From: DASSHC01 sp035693105
GTDB lineage: Bacteria; Chloroflexota; Chloroflexia; Thermomicrobiales; Thermomicrobiaceae
Direction: 5' to 3'
NCBI GenBank assembly: GCA_035693105.1
Contig: DASSHC010000237.1
Coordinates: forward strand, 1-20,790
DNA: 20,790 bases
Shown piece after piece: positions 14,193-20,790 of this stretch (positions are counted from its first letter, which is position 1; the number at the start of each line of letters is the position of its first letter). The notes under the pieces were generated by a model. It was not told the DNA's origin. It searched no databases and saw only the letters and a list, made by a program, of their open reading frames with translations. A program made the position numbers and the translations under genes.

Positions 14193-16424
14193 TCAGTACT
14201 CGACCGAGATGGTGACGTCCCCCTCTTTGTGCAGCACGGTCGCCAGCGTGGCGTCGTTGACCCGCTCGAAATGCAGGTCGACGCTGCATTCGGCCAGCCT
14301 CACGTTGCGCACCGTGACCCACTGCAGCCGGTCGGGCAGGCTGGGGCGCACCACCCGCAGCCGCTTGTGGAAGCCGTCCGGCTGCAAACCGAGCGCCATC
14401 TGAATCAGATAGGGCACGGCGCCGGCCGCCCAGGCCTGCGGGCTGCAGGCCACCGGGTAGCGCACCGGCTGGTCGGCGTAGCTGCGGTCGTAGCCGCAGA
14501 AGGTCTCCGGCAGGCGAAAGTGCTCGAACCGGAAGGCGGCGTGCAGCAGCGCGCTGAAGACGCGCCCCGCCTCCTCGGGGTGCCCGGTGGCGTACATCCC
14601 CCCGGCGATCAGCGCCGTGTCGTGCGGCCAGACGCTCCCCACTTGATAATCGAGCGGGTTGTAGGAGCGGTCGTTGGCGGAGAGCGTGCGAATCCCCCAG
14701 CCGGTGAACATGTCCTCCTGCATCACCCGCGCGACCACGTCAGCCACGTGCTCTTCGGCGATGATCCCCGTCCAGAGCGCCTGTGCCGCGTTGGAGGCGA
14801 TGCTGTGCGAGTAGCGGCCGTCGGCCTGGCGACACAGCGCGAAGTACTGGATCGGCGAGACCCAGAAGTGCTCGTTGAAGCGCTGGCGCAGGTCGCCCGC
14901 CTGGCGCAGCAGGCGATCCGCCCGCTCGGCATTGCCGGCGCGGCGGTAGAGATCGGCCATCATGACCCAGGCCAGGTAGGTGTAGCCCTGCACTTCGGGC
15001 AGGGCGATCGGCGGCTCGGCCAGAGTCCCGTCGTGCATCACGATGGCGTTGCCCGAGTCCTTCCAGCCCTGATTGCGCAACCCCTTCTCGGAGTGCGTCT
15101 TGTAATCGATGAAGCCGTCGCCGTCGCTGTCGCCGTACTGCTCGATCCAGTTCAGCGCCCGCTCGACGTTGTCGCGCAGCTCGGCGAACAGGTCGAGGTT
15201 GCCGACCCAGTTGGAGTAGATGCCCAGCACGATCAGGAAGAGGATGGTCGCGTCCACCGTGCCGTAGTAGGGCGTCTGCGGCACCTCACCGAGATTGGCC
15301 ATCTCGCCCACCCGCAGCTCGTGGAGGATCTTTCCCGGCTCCTCGTCGCGATAGTGGTCCACCTTGGTGCCCTGGTGCGAGGACAGCACCCGCAGGGTGT
15401 TCTCGGCCATGCGCGGCTGGAAGGCCGCCATCTGGATGGTCGTCACCAGGCTGTCGCGCCCGAAGAGGGCCACGAACCAGGGGATGCCGGCGGCGTAGAA
15501 GGGCTGGCCGAGCTGGCGCATCGCCAGCACGTGCAGGTCGAGCAGCGAGCGCGTCAGAATGTTGTTGAAGAGCGGGTTGTCGGTCACGATGCTCATGCCG
15601 CCGTTGAGCGCGCCGTGCTCGGCGTGCTCCAGCACCTCCTTGCTGACCGCCTCGAAGGTGGTCGGCGTCGCCTCCAGGTCGCCCGCGTTGACGTCGAGCA
15701 GCTCCGCCACCGCCTGACAGTGCCACGTCTCGCGCGGGGCCAGAGAGATATGGTAGGTGCAGTGGGTGCCCTCGAGATGATCTGGCGCCGGGATGAAGTG
15801 CATGGTCGTCTGGCGCATGTGCCCGTCGGCGCCGTCGTAGCGCAGGCTCAGCGCGTTGCCGTCCCAGGCCGGCGGGTGCAGCGTGCCGCGCTTGCCCGGC
15901 TTGGCGCCGCGCACCACGAACATGTCCTCGAAGTCGGCGTCGTAGCAGAGGCGCAGGGAGAAGTCGAGCCGGCGCTCGCGGTAGTTCTCGACGGTGATCG
16001 TCTCGGTGTACTCGTTGCCGAGCATCTTGTCGCGCCGGATGCCGATCGAGTCCTTGCGAATCAGCGCCACGCCGTCCTGGTCGTGGATGTCGGGGTTGGT
16101 TAGTTGATAGGTGGCGCCGCCGCCGCCCGAGACCAGCCCGGCGAAGAGGTAGACCGGCTGCTGATCATCGATCTGGAGGCTTTGCTCGCTCAGGTAGCGC
16201 ATGTCGTGGAAATAGAGGCCGAGATCGGTGCCGCGCAGGATGTTCCCGCCCTGCGTGCAGGTCAGGAACATGTTGCCCTGCTTGATCGCCATGGAGTCGG
16301 GCTCGCGGACGGTGACCGACGGATGTCCCTGTTGCAGGATCCGGTGCGTCCCGTTCTCCATCTGCTGTTCGGTCTGCTGCTCGGTCTGCTGCTCGTGCTT
16401 GGCACGTTGCTCGATCTTGGCCAC
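14193..16424 (-). CDS. Amylo-alpha-1,6-glucosidase (glycogen-debranching-type glycosidase), paralogue 2
   Basis: This protein of about 743 residues has the same two-domain layout as the gene at 2143-4281: an N-terminal GDE_N-type domain (about 36-250) and an alpha/alpha-barrel glucosidase domain (about 290-690). Shared landmarks are GIPWFVALFGRDS (FGRDS near residue 321), TPYYG, NQGWKDS, GWGIRTLS and SVWPHDT. The N-terminus carries a Gln/Glu-rich tail with a TEQQ repeat encoded by three 12-bp tandem units (16361-16396). The GTG at 16424 is chosen because GGGGAG lies 7 nt upstream; a GTG two codons earlier is too close to that site. It is the last protein gene of the minus-strand run and probably acts on alpha-glucan or a trehalose/sucrose-like glucoside. 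Confidence 0.9.
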   Translation of the reverse strand: MAKIEQRAKHEQQTEQQTEQQMENGTHRILQQGHPSVTVREPDSMAIKQGNMFLTCTQGGNILRGTDLGLYFHDMRYLSEQSLQIDDQQPVYLFAGLVSGGGGATYQLTNPDIHDQDGVALIRKDSIGIRRDKMLGNEYTETITVENYRERRLDFSLRLCYDADFEDMFVVRGAKPGKRGTLHPPAWDGNALSLRYDGADGHMRQTTMHFIPAPDHLEGTHCTYHISLAPRETWHCQAVAELLDVNAGDLEATPTTFEAVSKEVLEHAEHGALNGGMSIVTDNPLFNNILTRSLLDLHVLAMRQLGQPFYAAGIPWFVALFGRDSLVTTIQMAAFQPRMAENTLRVLSSHQGTKVDHYRDEEPGKILHELRVGEMANLGEVPQTPYYGTVDATILFLIVLGIYSNWVGNLDLFAELRDNVERALNWIEQYGDSDGDGFIDYKTHSEKGLRNQGWKDSGNAIVMHDGTLAEPPIALPEVQGYTYLAWVMMADLYRRAGNAERADRLLRQAGDLRQRFNEHFWVSPIQYFALCRQADGRYSHSIASNAAQALWTGIIAEEHVADVVARVMQEDMFTGWGIRTLSANDRSYNPLDYQVGSVWPHDTALIAGGMYATGHPEEAGRVFSALLHAAFRFEHFRLPETFCGYDRSYADQPVRYPVACSPQAWAAGAVPYLIQMALGLQPDGFHKRLRVVRPSLPDRLQWVTVRNVRLAECSVDLHFERVNDATLATVLHKEGDVTISVEY
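16361..16396. repeat. Three 12-bp tandem repeats in the glucosidase 2 N-terminus
   Basis: Units of the form TCTGCTGYTCGG occur three times in a row. On the minus strand they encode repeated TEQQ, part of a Gln/Glu-rich tail outside the catalytic fold, so they are prone to length change without loss of function. Confidence 0.7.
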
Positions 16425-16500
16425 CGGCACTCTCCCCGCCCGCTTGGGCGATGTTGACTACTTCTGCGTGTAGCAGGGGGGATGCCAGAGGGAGCCGGCG

Positions 16501-16944
16501 CTACGCGCTGGCGGCCCGCACGGCGCGCAGCCGCGTGCGCAGCGCCACGCCGAGCAGCAGCAGCGAGAGGACACCCAGCAGCGGCTGCAGCGGCTCGAAG
16601 TAGCTCACCGCGCCGCTGGCGCCCACCAGCAGCACCACGACTTTGTTGCAGACCGGGCAGCCGACCGCCAGGAAAGAGAGCATGCCCCCGGCGGTCAGCT
16701 TGCCCTCCTGCAATGGGCAGGCGGCGGGCAGCGCGTAGCTGGCGCCCAGCGCGGCCGCCAGCAGCACCGTCAGGGCCAGCACCAGATAGCTCGCGGGCGT
16801 CGCCGGGACCATGCGCTCGAAGAAGCGGTTGGGGATGGCCGCGGTCGGGATACCGATCAGCAGCAGCGTCGCGGCGCCGGCGACGAGGCCATAGGCCACC
16901 ATACGGGGCAGCCGGGCGTGGGAGACACGGGAACGCGCGAGCAT
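16501..16944 (-). CDS. Small membrane protein with CPVCNK motif
   Basis: This 147-residue membrane protein has about four hydrophobic segments (roughly 17-38, 51-74, 85-110 and 118-137). Conserved-looking features are C76 (AACPLQEG) and the GCPVCNK motif (C96, C99) at the start of the third helix, followed by SGAVSYFEPLQPLLG. The CxxC pair within a membrane helix suggests metal binding or thiol redox chemistry at the membrane; I do not recognise a characterised family. The ATG at 16944 follows GGAGG at 5 nt, better than a longer in-frame start. It lies between the phosphodiesterase-like gene and glucosidase 2 on the same strand with short gaps, so co-transcription is likely. Confidence 0.8.
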   Translation of the reverse strand: MLARSRVSHARLPRMVAYGLVAGAATLLLIGIPTAAIPNRFFERMVPATPASYLVLALTVLLAAALGASYALPAACPLQEGKLTAGGMLSFLAVGCPVCNKVVVLLVGASGAVSYFEPLQPLLGVLSLLLLGVALRTRLRAVRAASA

Positions 16945-17011
16945 GGGCACCTCCAAGCGCGACACGGCTCTCCACGCAGTCTACTCCGACCCTGGCCGCG
17001 GCGCGACGCCT

Positions 17012-18409
17012 TCACCGGCTCCGTGCCAGCGCCGGCAGCACGCGGCCGCGCATCTCCTCGGGGATCGGCAGGCCGAAGATGCGCAGCACCGTCGGCGCGA
17101 TGTCGTAGAGCGAGAGGCCGCTCAGCTCGCCGGGGGTAATACCCGGCCCGGCCAGAATGCACAGCCCGTCCTTGGCGTGGTTGGCGTCGTCGGGGCCGGT
17201 GTCGTTCTCGAAGGTAAAGAGATTGCCGTGCCCCAGGCTGCCGTTGCTGCGCCAGGCCAGATCGCCGAAGTAGACGATCAGATCGGGCGGGATGCCGCGC
17301 TGGGCCGCCCAGAGATCGGCCGGGCGGTAGACCCGGTTGCCGAGCGGCTCTCCCTCCGGCCCGCGCATCGCCTCCAGCTTGGCGATCAGCTCGTCGCGCA
17401 GCCCCTCGAACTCCTCCGGCGGCACGATCCCCTGTGGCTCGCGGCCGGCCACATTGCAGCAGAGCCGGCAGTAGTAACCGCCCTCGCCCCAGACGCGGGT
17501 GCGCTGCCAGTCGACCTGCGCCTGGCTGAAGGGCAGGCTGCCCTCCGGCTCCTCGCGCAGCACCAGGTAGCCCTCCTGCCGCAGCCATTCATTGATGCAG
17601 ACCGCGCCGCGCATGGCCTGCGCGCCGTGATCCGAGACGACCAGCACGGTCGTCTCGTCGTCGAAGCGGCTGAGCAGCTCGCCGATCTCGTCGTCGAGGT
17701 ACTGATAGTAGCTATGGATCACGTCTTGGTAGCGGTGGCCGGGCACGTATTTGGGGTGGCTGGGGTCGAGGTAGCTCCAGAAGGCGTGGTGGATGCGGTC
17801 GACCCCGATCTCGACCAGCATGAAGAAGTCCCAGGGGCGGGTGTCGAGCAGGTGACGGGCGGCCTCGAAGTGCTGCTCGGTCATGGCGTAGATCTCGGCC
17901 AGAATGCGGTCGCGGTCGTCGTGGCGGTAGTTGCGCACGTCGACCTCGTAGGCGCCGACCAGCTCCTCCAGCTCGTCGCGCAGCCCCGGAGGATAGGTAT
18001 AGGCATCCTGGCGCGGGTTCGGGGTCAAAAAGCAGCTCACCAGCTCGCCGTTGACCGGCGCCGGCGGGTAGGTCTGCGGCACCCCCTGCACGATGACGTG
18101 CTTGCCGGCGTCCCCGAGGCGGTCCCAGAGGCGCGGGGGGCGCACGGCGCGGGCGTCGGCCACGCCCAGGCCGTTGTAGCTGTAGTCCTGGCGGTTGCGG
18201 AAGCCGTAGACGCCGAGCTGACCGGGGTCCTGGCTGGTCATCATGCAGCTCCAGGCCGGCACGGTGATCGGCGGGTCGGTGCTGCGCAGCCGGCCCCAGG
18301 CGCCGCGCTCGATCAGCGCGCGCAAGTTCGGCAGATCCTCCCGCCAGCGCTCGAAGACCAGTGACGGCTCGGCGCAATCGAGGCCGATGACGGCCAGCCG
18401 TGGTGACAT
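17012..18409 (-). CDS. Alkaline-phosphatase-superfamily (type I phosphodiesterase/nucleotide pyrophosphatase-like) protein
   Basis: This 465-residue protein begins with the metal-binding strand AVIGLDCAEP (D11). The nucleophile region PPITVPAWS follows (T49 probable). DRIHHAFW (D204, H208), VVSDHGA (D260, H261) and DDANHAKDG (H411) supply the remaining two-metal ligands expected for the superfamily. Length and order match bacterial phosphodiesterase/nucleotide-pyrophosphatase-type enzymes, which cleave phosphoesters of nucleotides, lipids or sugars; the substrate is unknown. No signal peptide is present, so it appears cytoplasmic. The ATG at 18409 has AGGGGA upstream. An open frame continues to 19222 but lacks coding character and a ribosome-binding site. 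It is the first gene of the minus-strand run, divergent from the gene at 19086. Confidence 0.92.
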   Translation of the reverse strand: MSPRLAVIGLDCAEPSLVFERWREDLPNLRALIERGAWGRLRSTDPPITVPAWSCMMTSQDPGQLGVYGFRNRQDYSYNGLGVADARAVRPPRLWDRLGDAGKHVIVQGVPQTYPPAPVNGELVSCFLTPNPRQDAYTYPPGLRDELEELVGAYEVDVRNYRHDDRDRILAEIYAMTEQHFEAARHLLDTRPWDFFMLVEIGVDRIHHAFWSYLDPSHPKYVPGHRYQDVIHSYYQYLDDEIGELLSRFDDETTVLVVSDHGAQAMRGAVCINEWLRQEGYLVLREEPEGSLPFSQAQVDWQRTRVWGEGGYYCRLCCNVAGREPQGIVPPEEFEGLRDELIAKLEAMRGPEGEPLGNRVYRPADLWAAQRGIPPDLIVYFGDLAWRSNGSLGHGNLFTFENDTGPDDANHAKDGLCILAGPGITPGELSGLSLYDIAPTVLRIFGLPIPEEMRGRVLPALARSR

Positions 18410-18553
18410 GCGGCTTCCCCTCAGTAGATCAGTTATCTCAACGCCTGCGGCGGCGCCCTGTCCGGCCCGCGAACACACCTCATACAGGGCAGCGTACACA
18501 CGGGCTGCCAACACCACCATGCTGCCGGCGTTGTCCTCTTGAATGATACCGAA

Positions 18554-18577
18554 CCGCCGCGCCGGGCGGCGCGGCGG
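18554..18577. terminator. Ten-base-pair all-GC hairpin
   Basis: CCGCCGCGCC-gggc-GGCGCGGCGG is a perfect 10-bp stem in the divergent intergenic region, about 145 nt upstream of the phosphodiesterase-like start. It may block read-through or act as leader structure. No U tract follows. Confidence 0.35.
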
Positions 18578-18620
18578 GTGGAACCGGGGCGCCAAAGGTC
18601 CTCTTCCGACTCGTACCTTC

Positions 18621-18640
18621 GTATACCACGTGTGTGATAC
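18621..18640. promoter_or_regulatory. Interrupted palindrome GTAT-N2-CAC-N2-GTG-N2-ATAC
   Basis: Fourteen of 20 positions are symmetric, with matched outer GTAT/ATAC and inner CAC/GTG blocks. This fits a dimeric transcription-factor operator in the divergent region. The regulator is unknown. Confidence 0.35.
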
Positions 18641-18760
18641 TATCTCCGCCTTAGCCAATAAGTCGGGGCGCGCATTGACAATCACACGAATTGACTCTAT
18701 CGTTGGTGCCATCCACAGGGGGCAATGCAGGGTGCGCGAGTGCTCCCATAGCAGGTATGC

Positions 18761-18777
18761 TTGTGATGCCATCACAA
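18761..18777. promoter_or_regulatory. Perfect palindrome TTGTGAT-gcc-ATCACAA
   Basis: Seven-base perfect arms with a 3-bp centre look like a dimeric operator. The TGTGA/TCACA half-sites recall CRP/FNR- and GntR-type sites, but the spacing (N5 between TGTGA and TCACA) is one short of the CRP consensus. Confidence 0.45.
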
Positions 18778-18940
18778 CCGAGCCGGCAGACCCCCTGGGG
18801 CGACGGCATGGCTCCCGAAATGACTGGCGCGGCGCTTCTCCGATACTGATTGTTTGGGACTCCGACAGGCGCGCGTTCCCCGACAGGTACTGGACAACGC
18901 CGAGTATCCTTAGTGTGCGACGCAGCGCGATCGGAGACCG

Positions 18941-18977
18941 ACCAGTCCGATCGCTCAACCCAGGTGCTCGGACTGGT
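18941..18977. repeat. Ten-base-pair inverted repeat, 17-nt spacer
   Basis: ACCAGTCCGA (18941-18950) and TCGGACTGGT (18968-18977) are perfectly complementary. They lie about 110 nt upstream of the gene at 19086. They could be paired operator half-sites or an RNA stem-loop in that gene's leader. Confidence 0.5.
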
Positions 18978-19085
18978 ATTTGGCCGGGACTGGCCAGATG
19001 AGACACCAGCAGCACCATGCGCATTATTGAGTAGTACAATGTTGCGCGTGACGGGTGAAATGCGGGTATGGGAAGGGTAGTTGGG

Positions 19086-20790
19086 ATGGCTGTCCAGCCG
19101 GGCGAGTTTGATTTTCTCGTCCTCACCTCCGCTGTTCCGCTTGATGCGAATCTCGCCATCGCGGGGAGCCGTGCCGGCGCGCTCGGCGTCCTCAATCTGG
19201 AGTTCGCGCGCGAGCGCGACACCGCCTTCTCGGCCCTCGCGCGCCTGCTGCGCTACGGCTCCGGCCGCCTGGGCGTCCTCCTCGATGCCCGCGCGGAGGA
19301 ACTGCTGGCCGACATCCTCTCACTTCCCGCCGCCGGCGTCGACGATATCATCCTCACTGCCAGCGCACTGGAGCGACTCCCGGAGCAGGTCCGCCTGATC
19401 CACGAGCGCGGCCGGCGCGTCTGGCTCGTCGTCACCAGCCCGCGCGAGGCTCGCGCCGGGCTGGACGCCGGAGTCGACGCGCTGATCGCCAAGGGGCACG
19501 AGGCCGGCGGCTGGGTCGGCGAGGAGACGTCCTTCATCCTGGTGCAGCAACTCGCCGGCCGCTGCGATATCCCGGTCTACATTCATGGGGGCGTCGGCCT
19601 GCACACCGCCGCGGCCTGCGTGGTCGGCGGAGCGGCGGGCGCCGTGCTCGACAGCCAGCTCCTGCTGGCGAAAGAGTCGCCCGCCGCCGAGACGGTCAAG
19701 GCGCGCCTACGCACGATGGACGGCAGCGAGACCGCCTGCCTGGGCACCGGCTTCGACGCGCGCCTGCGCGTCTACGCCCGGCCGGGGATGCCGGCGGTCG
19801 ATGAGCTGCGCCGCTTCGAGGCCACGCTGCTGGCCGATGAGCACTCGCCCGAGAAGCGCCGGGAGGCCTGGCGTGCCGGGATCGAGGCGCGGCTGCGCGA
19901 CGGCGTGGACGACGCTCCGCTGCCGCTCGGGCAGGACGCGGCCTTCGCCGCTGATCTGGCGCGGCGCTTCGTGACCGTCGGCGGCATCCTGGCCGGGCTG
20001 CGCGCGGCTATCGCCGAGCAATGGCGGGACGCGGCGGAGCTGCGCTCGCTGGCGCCGGAGTCGCCGCTGGCCCAGTTCCACGGCACGCGCTATCCGATCG
20101 TGCAGGGGCCGATGACCCGCGTCAGCGACACCGCCGAGTTCGCCACGGAGGTCGCCGAGGGGGGCGCGCTCCCCTTCCTGGCGCTGGCGCTCCTGCGCGG
20201 GCCGGAGGTCGAGACGCTGCTGGAGGAGACCCGCCGCCGCATCGGTGACCGGCCCTGGGGCGTCGGCATCCTCGGCTTCGTGCCGCCGGAGCTGCGCGCG
20301 GAGCAGCTCAAGGTCGTCCAGGCCTACCGCCCGCCCTTCGCCCTGATCGCCGGCGGTCGCCCGGACCAGGCGCGCGTGCTGGAGGCCGAGGGGATTCATA
20401 CGTACCTGCACGTCCCCTCACCCGGCCTGCTGCAGCTCTACCTGCGCGAGGGCGCGCGCCGCTTCGTCTTCGAGGGCCGCGAGTGCGGCGGCCACGTCGG
20501 GCCGCGCACCAGCTTCGTCCTCTGGGACACGATGGTCCGCGTGCTGCTCGAAGAGCTGCCCAGCAGCGGCGACGTCGACTACTGCGTGCTCTTCGCCGGC
20601 GGCATCCACGACGGGCTGTCGGCGGCGATGGTGGCCGCCATCGCGGCGCCCCTGGCCAAGCGCGGCGTGCGCCTCGGGGTGCTGATCGGCACCGCCTACC
20701 TCTTTACCGAGGAGGCCGTGCGCGGCGGCGCGATCACCGCTGCCTTCCAGCAGGCGGCGCTGGCCTGCGAGCAAACCGTGCTGCTGGAGA
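19086..20790 (+). CDS. N-terminal part of a large protein with tandem nitronate-monooxygenase-like barrels (3' end outside window)
   Basis: A frame open from ATG 19086 continues without a stop to the window edge (568 codons). The first part (about residues 8-205) resembles a degenerate TIM barrel of the nitronate monooxygenase/FabK group, ending GGVGLHTAAACVVGGAAGAV. A linker (about 205-325) leads to a second, more typical barrel: FHGTRYPIVQGPMTRVSD (about 330-347), then FEGRECGGHVGPRTS (about 460-475), the FMN/phosphate-binding region. LFAGGIHDG and LIGTAYLFTEEAV follow near the edge. The length and twin-barrel start recall N-terminal parts of multidomain polyketide-synthase-like proteins, where such barrels act as enoyl reductases, but no ketosynthase is visible here. 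GGAAGG precedes the ATG by 9 nt. Confidence 0.8.
   Translation, partial: MAVQPGEFDFLVLTSAVPLDANLAIAGSRAGALGVLNLEFARERDTAFSALARLLRYGSGRLGVLLDARAEELLADILSLPAAGVDDIILTASALERLPEQVRLIHERGRRVWLVVTSPREARAGLDAGVDALIAKGHEAGGWVGEETSFILVQQLAGRCDIPVYIHGGVGLHTAAACVVGGAAGAVLDSQLLLAKESPAAETVKARLRTMDGSETACLGTGFDARLRVYARPGMPAVDELRRFEATLLADEHSPEKRREAWRAGIEARLRDGVDDAPLPLGQDAAFAADLARRFVTVGGILAGLRAAIAEQWRDAAELRSLAPESPLAQFHGTRYPIVQGPMTRVSDTAEFATEVAEGGALPFLALALLRGPEVETLLEETRRRIGDRPWGVGILGFVPPELRAEQLKVVQAYRPPFALIAGGRPDQARVLEAEGIHTYLHVPSPGLLQLYLREGARRFVFEGRECGGHVGPRTSFVLWDTMVRVLLEELPSSGDVDYCVLFAGGIHDGLSAAMVAAIAAPLAKRGVRLGVLIGTAYLFTEEAVRGGAITAAFQQAALACEQTVLLE

Larger units (their letters stand above)
18410..19085. other. 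Long divergent intergenic region without a supported gene
   Basis: This 676-bp space separates the divergent phosphodiesterase-like and nitronate-monooxygenase-like genes. Open frames within it lack ribosome-binding sites, known motifs and normal codon bias. It holds at least four perfect or near-perfect palindromic elements, listed separately. A -10-like TACAAT (19035-19040) lies 46 nt upstream of the plus-strand gene, without a clear -35. Lower GC than the genes fits a regulatory region. Confidence 0.6.

Noticed and set aside
14121..16103. Plus-strand open frame of 660 codons
   Set aside because: It is the antisense shadow of the glucosidase 2 gene; the minus strand carries all conserved enzyme blocks.
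16943..18364. Plus-strand open frame of 473 codons
   Set aside because: It is antisense to the phosphodiesterase-like gene, whose metal-binding motifs are all on the minus strand.
18543..19001. Plus-strand open frame of 152 codons in the divergent intergenic region
   Set aside because: It has no ribosome-binding site, an irregular codon pattern, and overlaps several palindromic elements; it is more likely non-coding.
18410..19222. Upstream extension of the phosphodiesterase-like reading frame to 19222
   Set aside because: The family N-terminus (LAVIGLDCAEP) and a ribosome-binding site are at 18409; the extension overlaps the divergent gene and has no coding character.

Overview
The window is high-GC bacterial chromosome, densely packed with short operons on both strands. 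Gene content (a sortase with a surface protein, several paralogous amylo-alpha-1,6-glucosidase-type enzymes, a cupredoxin lipoprotein, Uma2, DUF488, DinB-like and UspA proteins) fits a Chloroflexota lineage such as the Thermomicrobia. That placement is inference from gene content and base composition, not from a marker gene.

Layout, left to right. (1) 1-1927: a bidirectional promoter region with a perfect inverted repeat, then uspA-like and folE on the plus strand. (2) 2143-4735, minus strand: a small four-helix membrane protein translationally coupled to a glycogen-debranching-type glucosidase. (3) 4981-7628, minus strand: an operon of a DsbA-like thiol oxidoreductase, a DUF488 protein and an FAD/NAD(P) oxidoreductase with overlapping or near-overlapping stops and starts, possibly headed by a small ORF. 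(4) A second copy of the bidirectional promoter at 7646-7772 divides that operon from a plus-strand set: a DinB-like protein, a sortase-sorted surface protein (MPATG signal), a cupredoxin lipoprotein and a sortase. (5) 11201-11773, minus: a Uma2 protein.

(6) 11812-14075 is a 2.2-kb insertion at the 3' end of a tRNA-Lys(CTT) gene. It is bounded by a 45-bp perfect direct repeat that begins exactly at the anticodon. It holds an unrecognised 306-aa gene, a small excisionase-type HTH gene and an overlapping gene resembling phage barnase/RelE-like nucleases; I see no integrase. (7) 14193-18409, minus: a second debranching-type paralogue, another small membrane protein (CPVCNK motif) and an alkaline-phosphatase-superfamily protein. 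(8) 18410-19085 is a palindrome-rich divergent intergenic region, followed by the N-terminal part of a large protein with tandem nitronate-monooxygenase-like barrels that runs off the right edge.

The observations I rate highest are the twin bidirectional promoter module (GTTCAC-N5-GTTCAC boxes facing outward, with four -10-like hexamers at identical spacing), the integrase-less tRNA-Lys mini-island with its HTH/nuclease-like pair and a ribosome-binding-site-sequestering inverted repeat, and the self-contained sortase/substrate/cupredoxin cluster.
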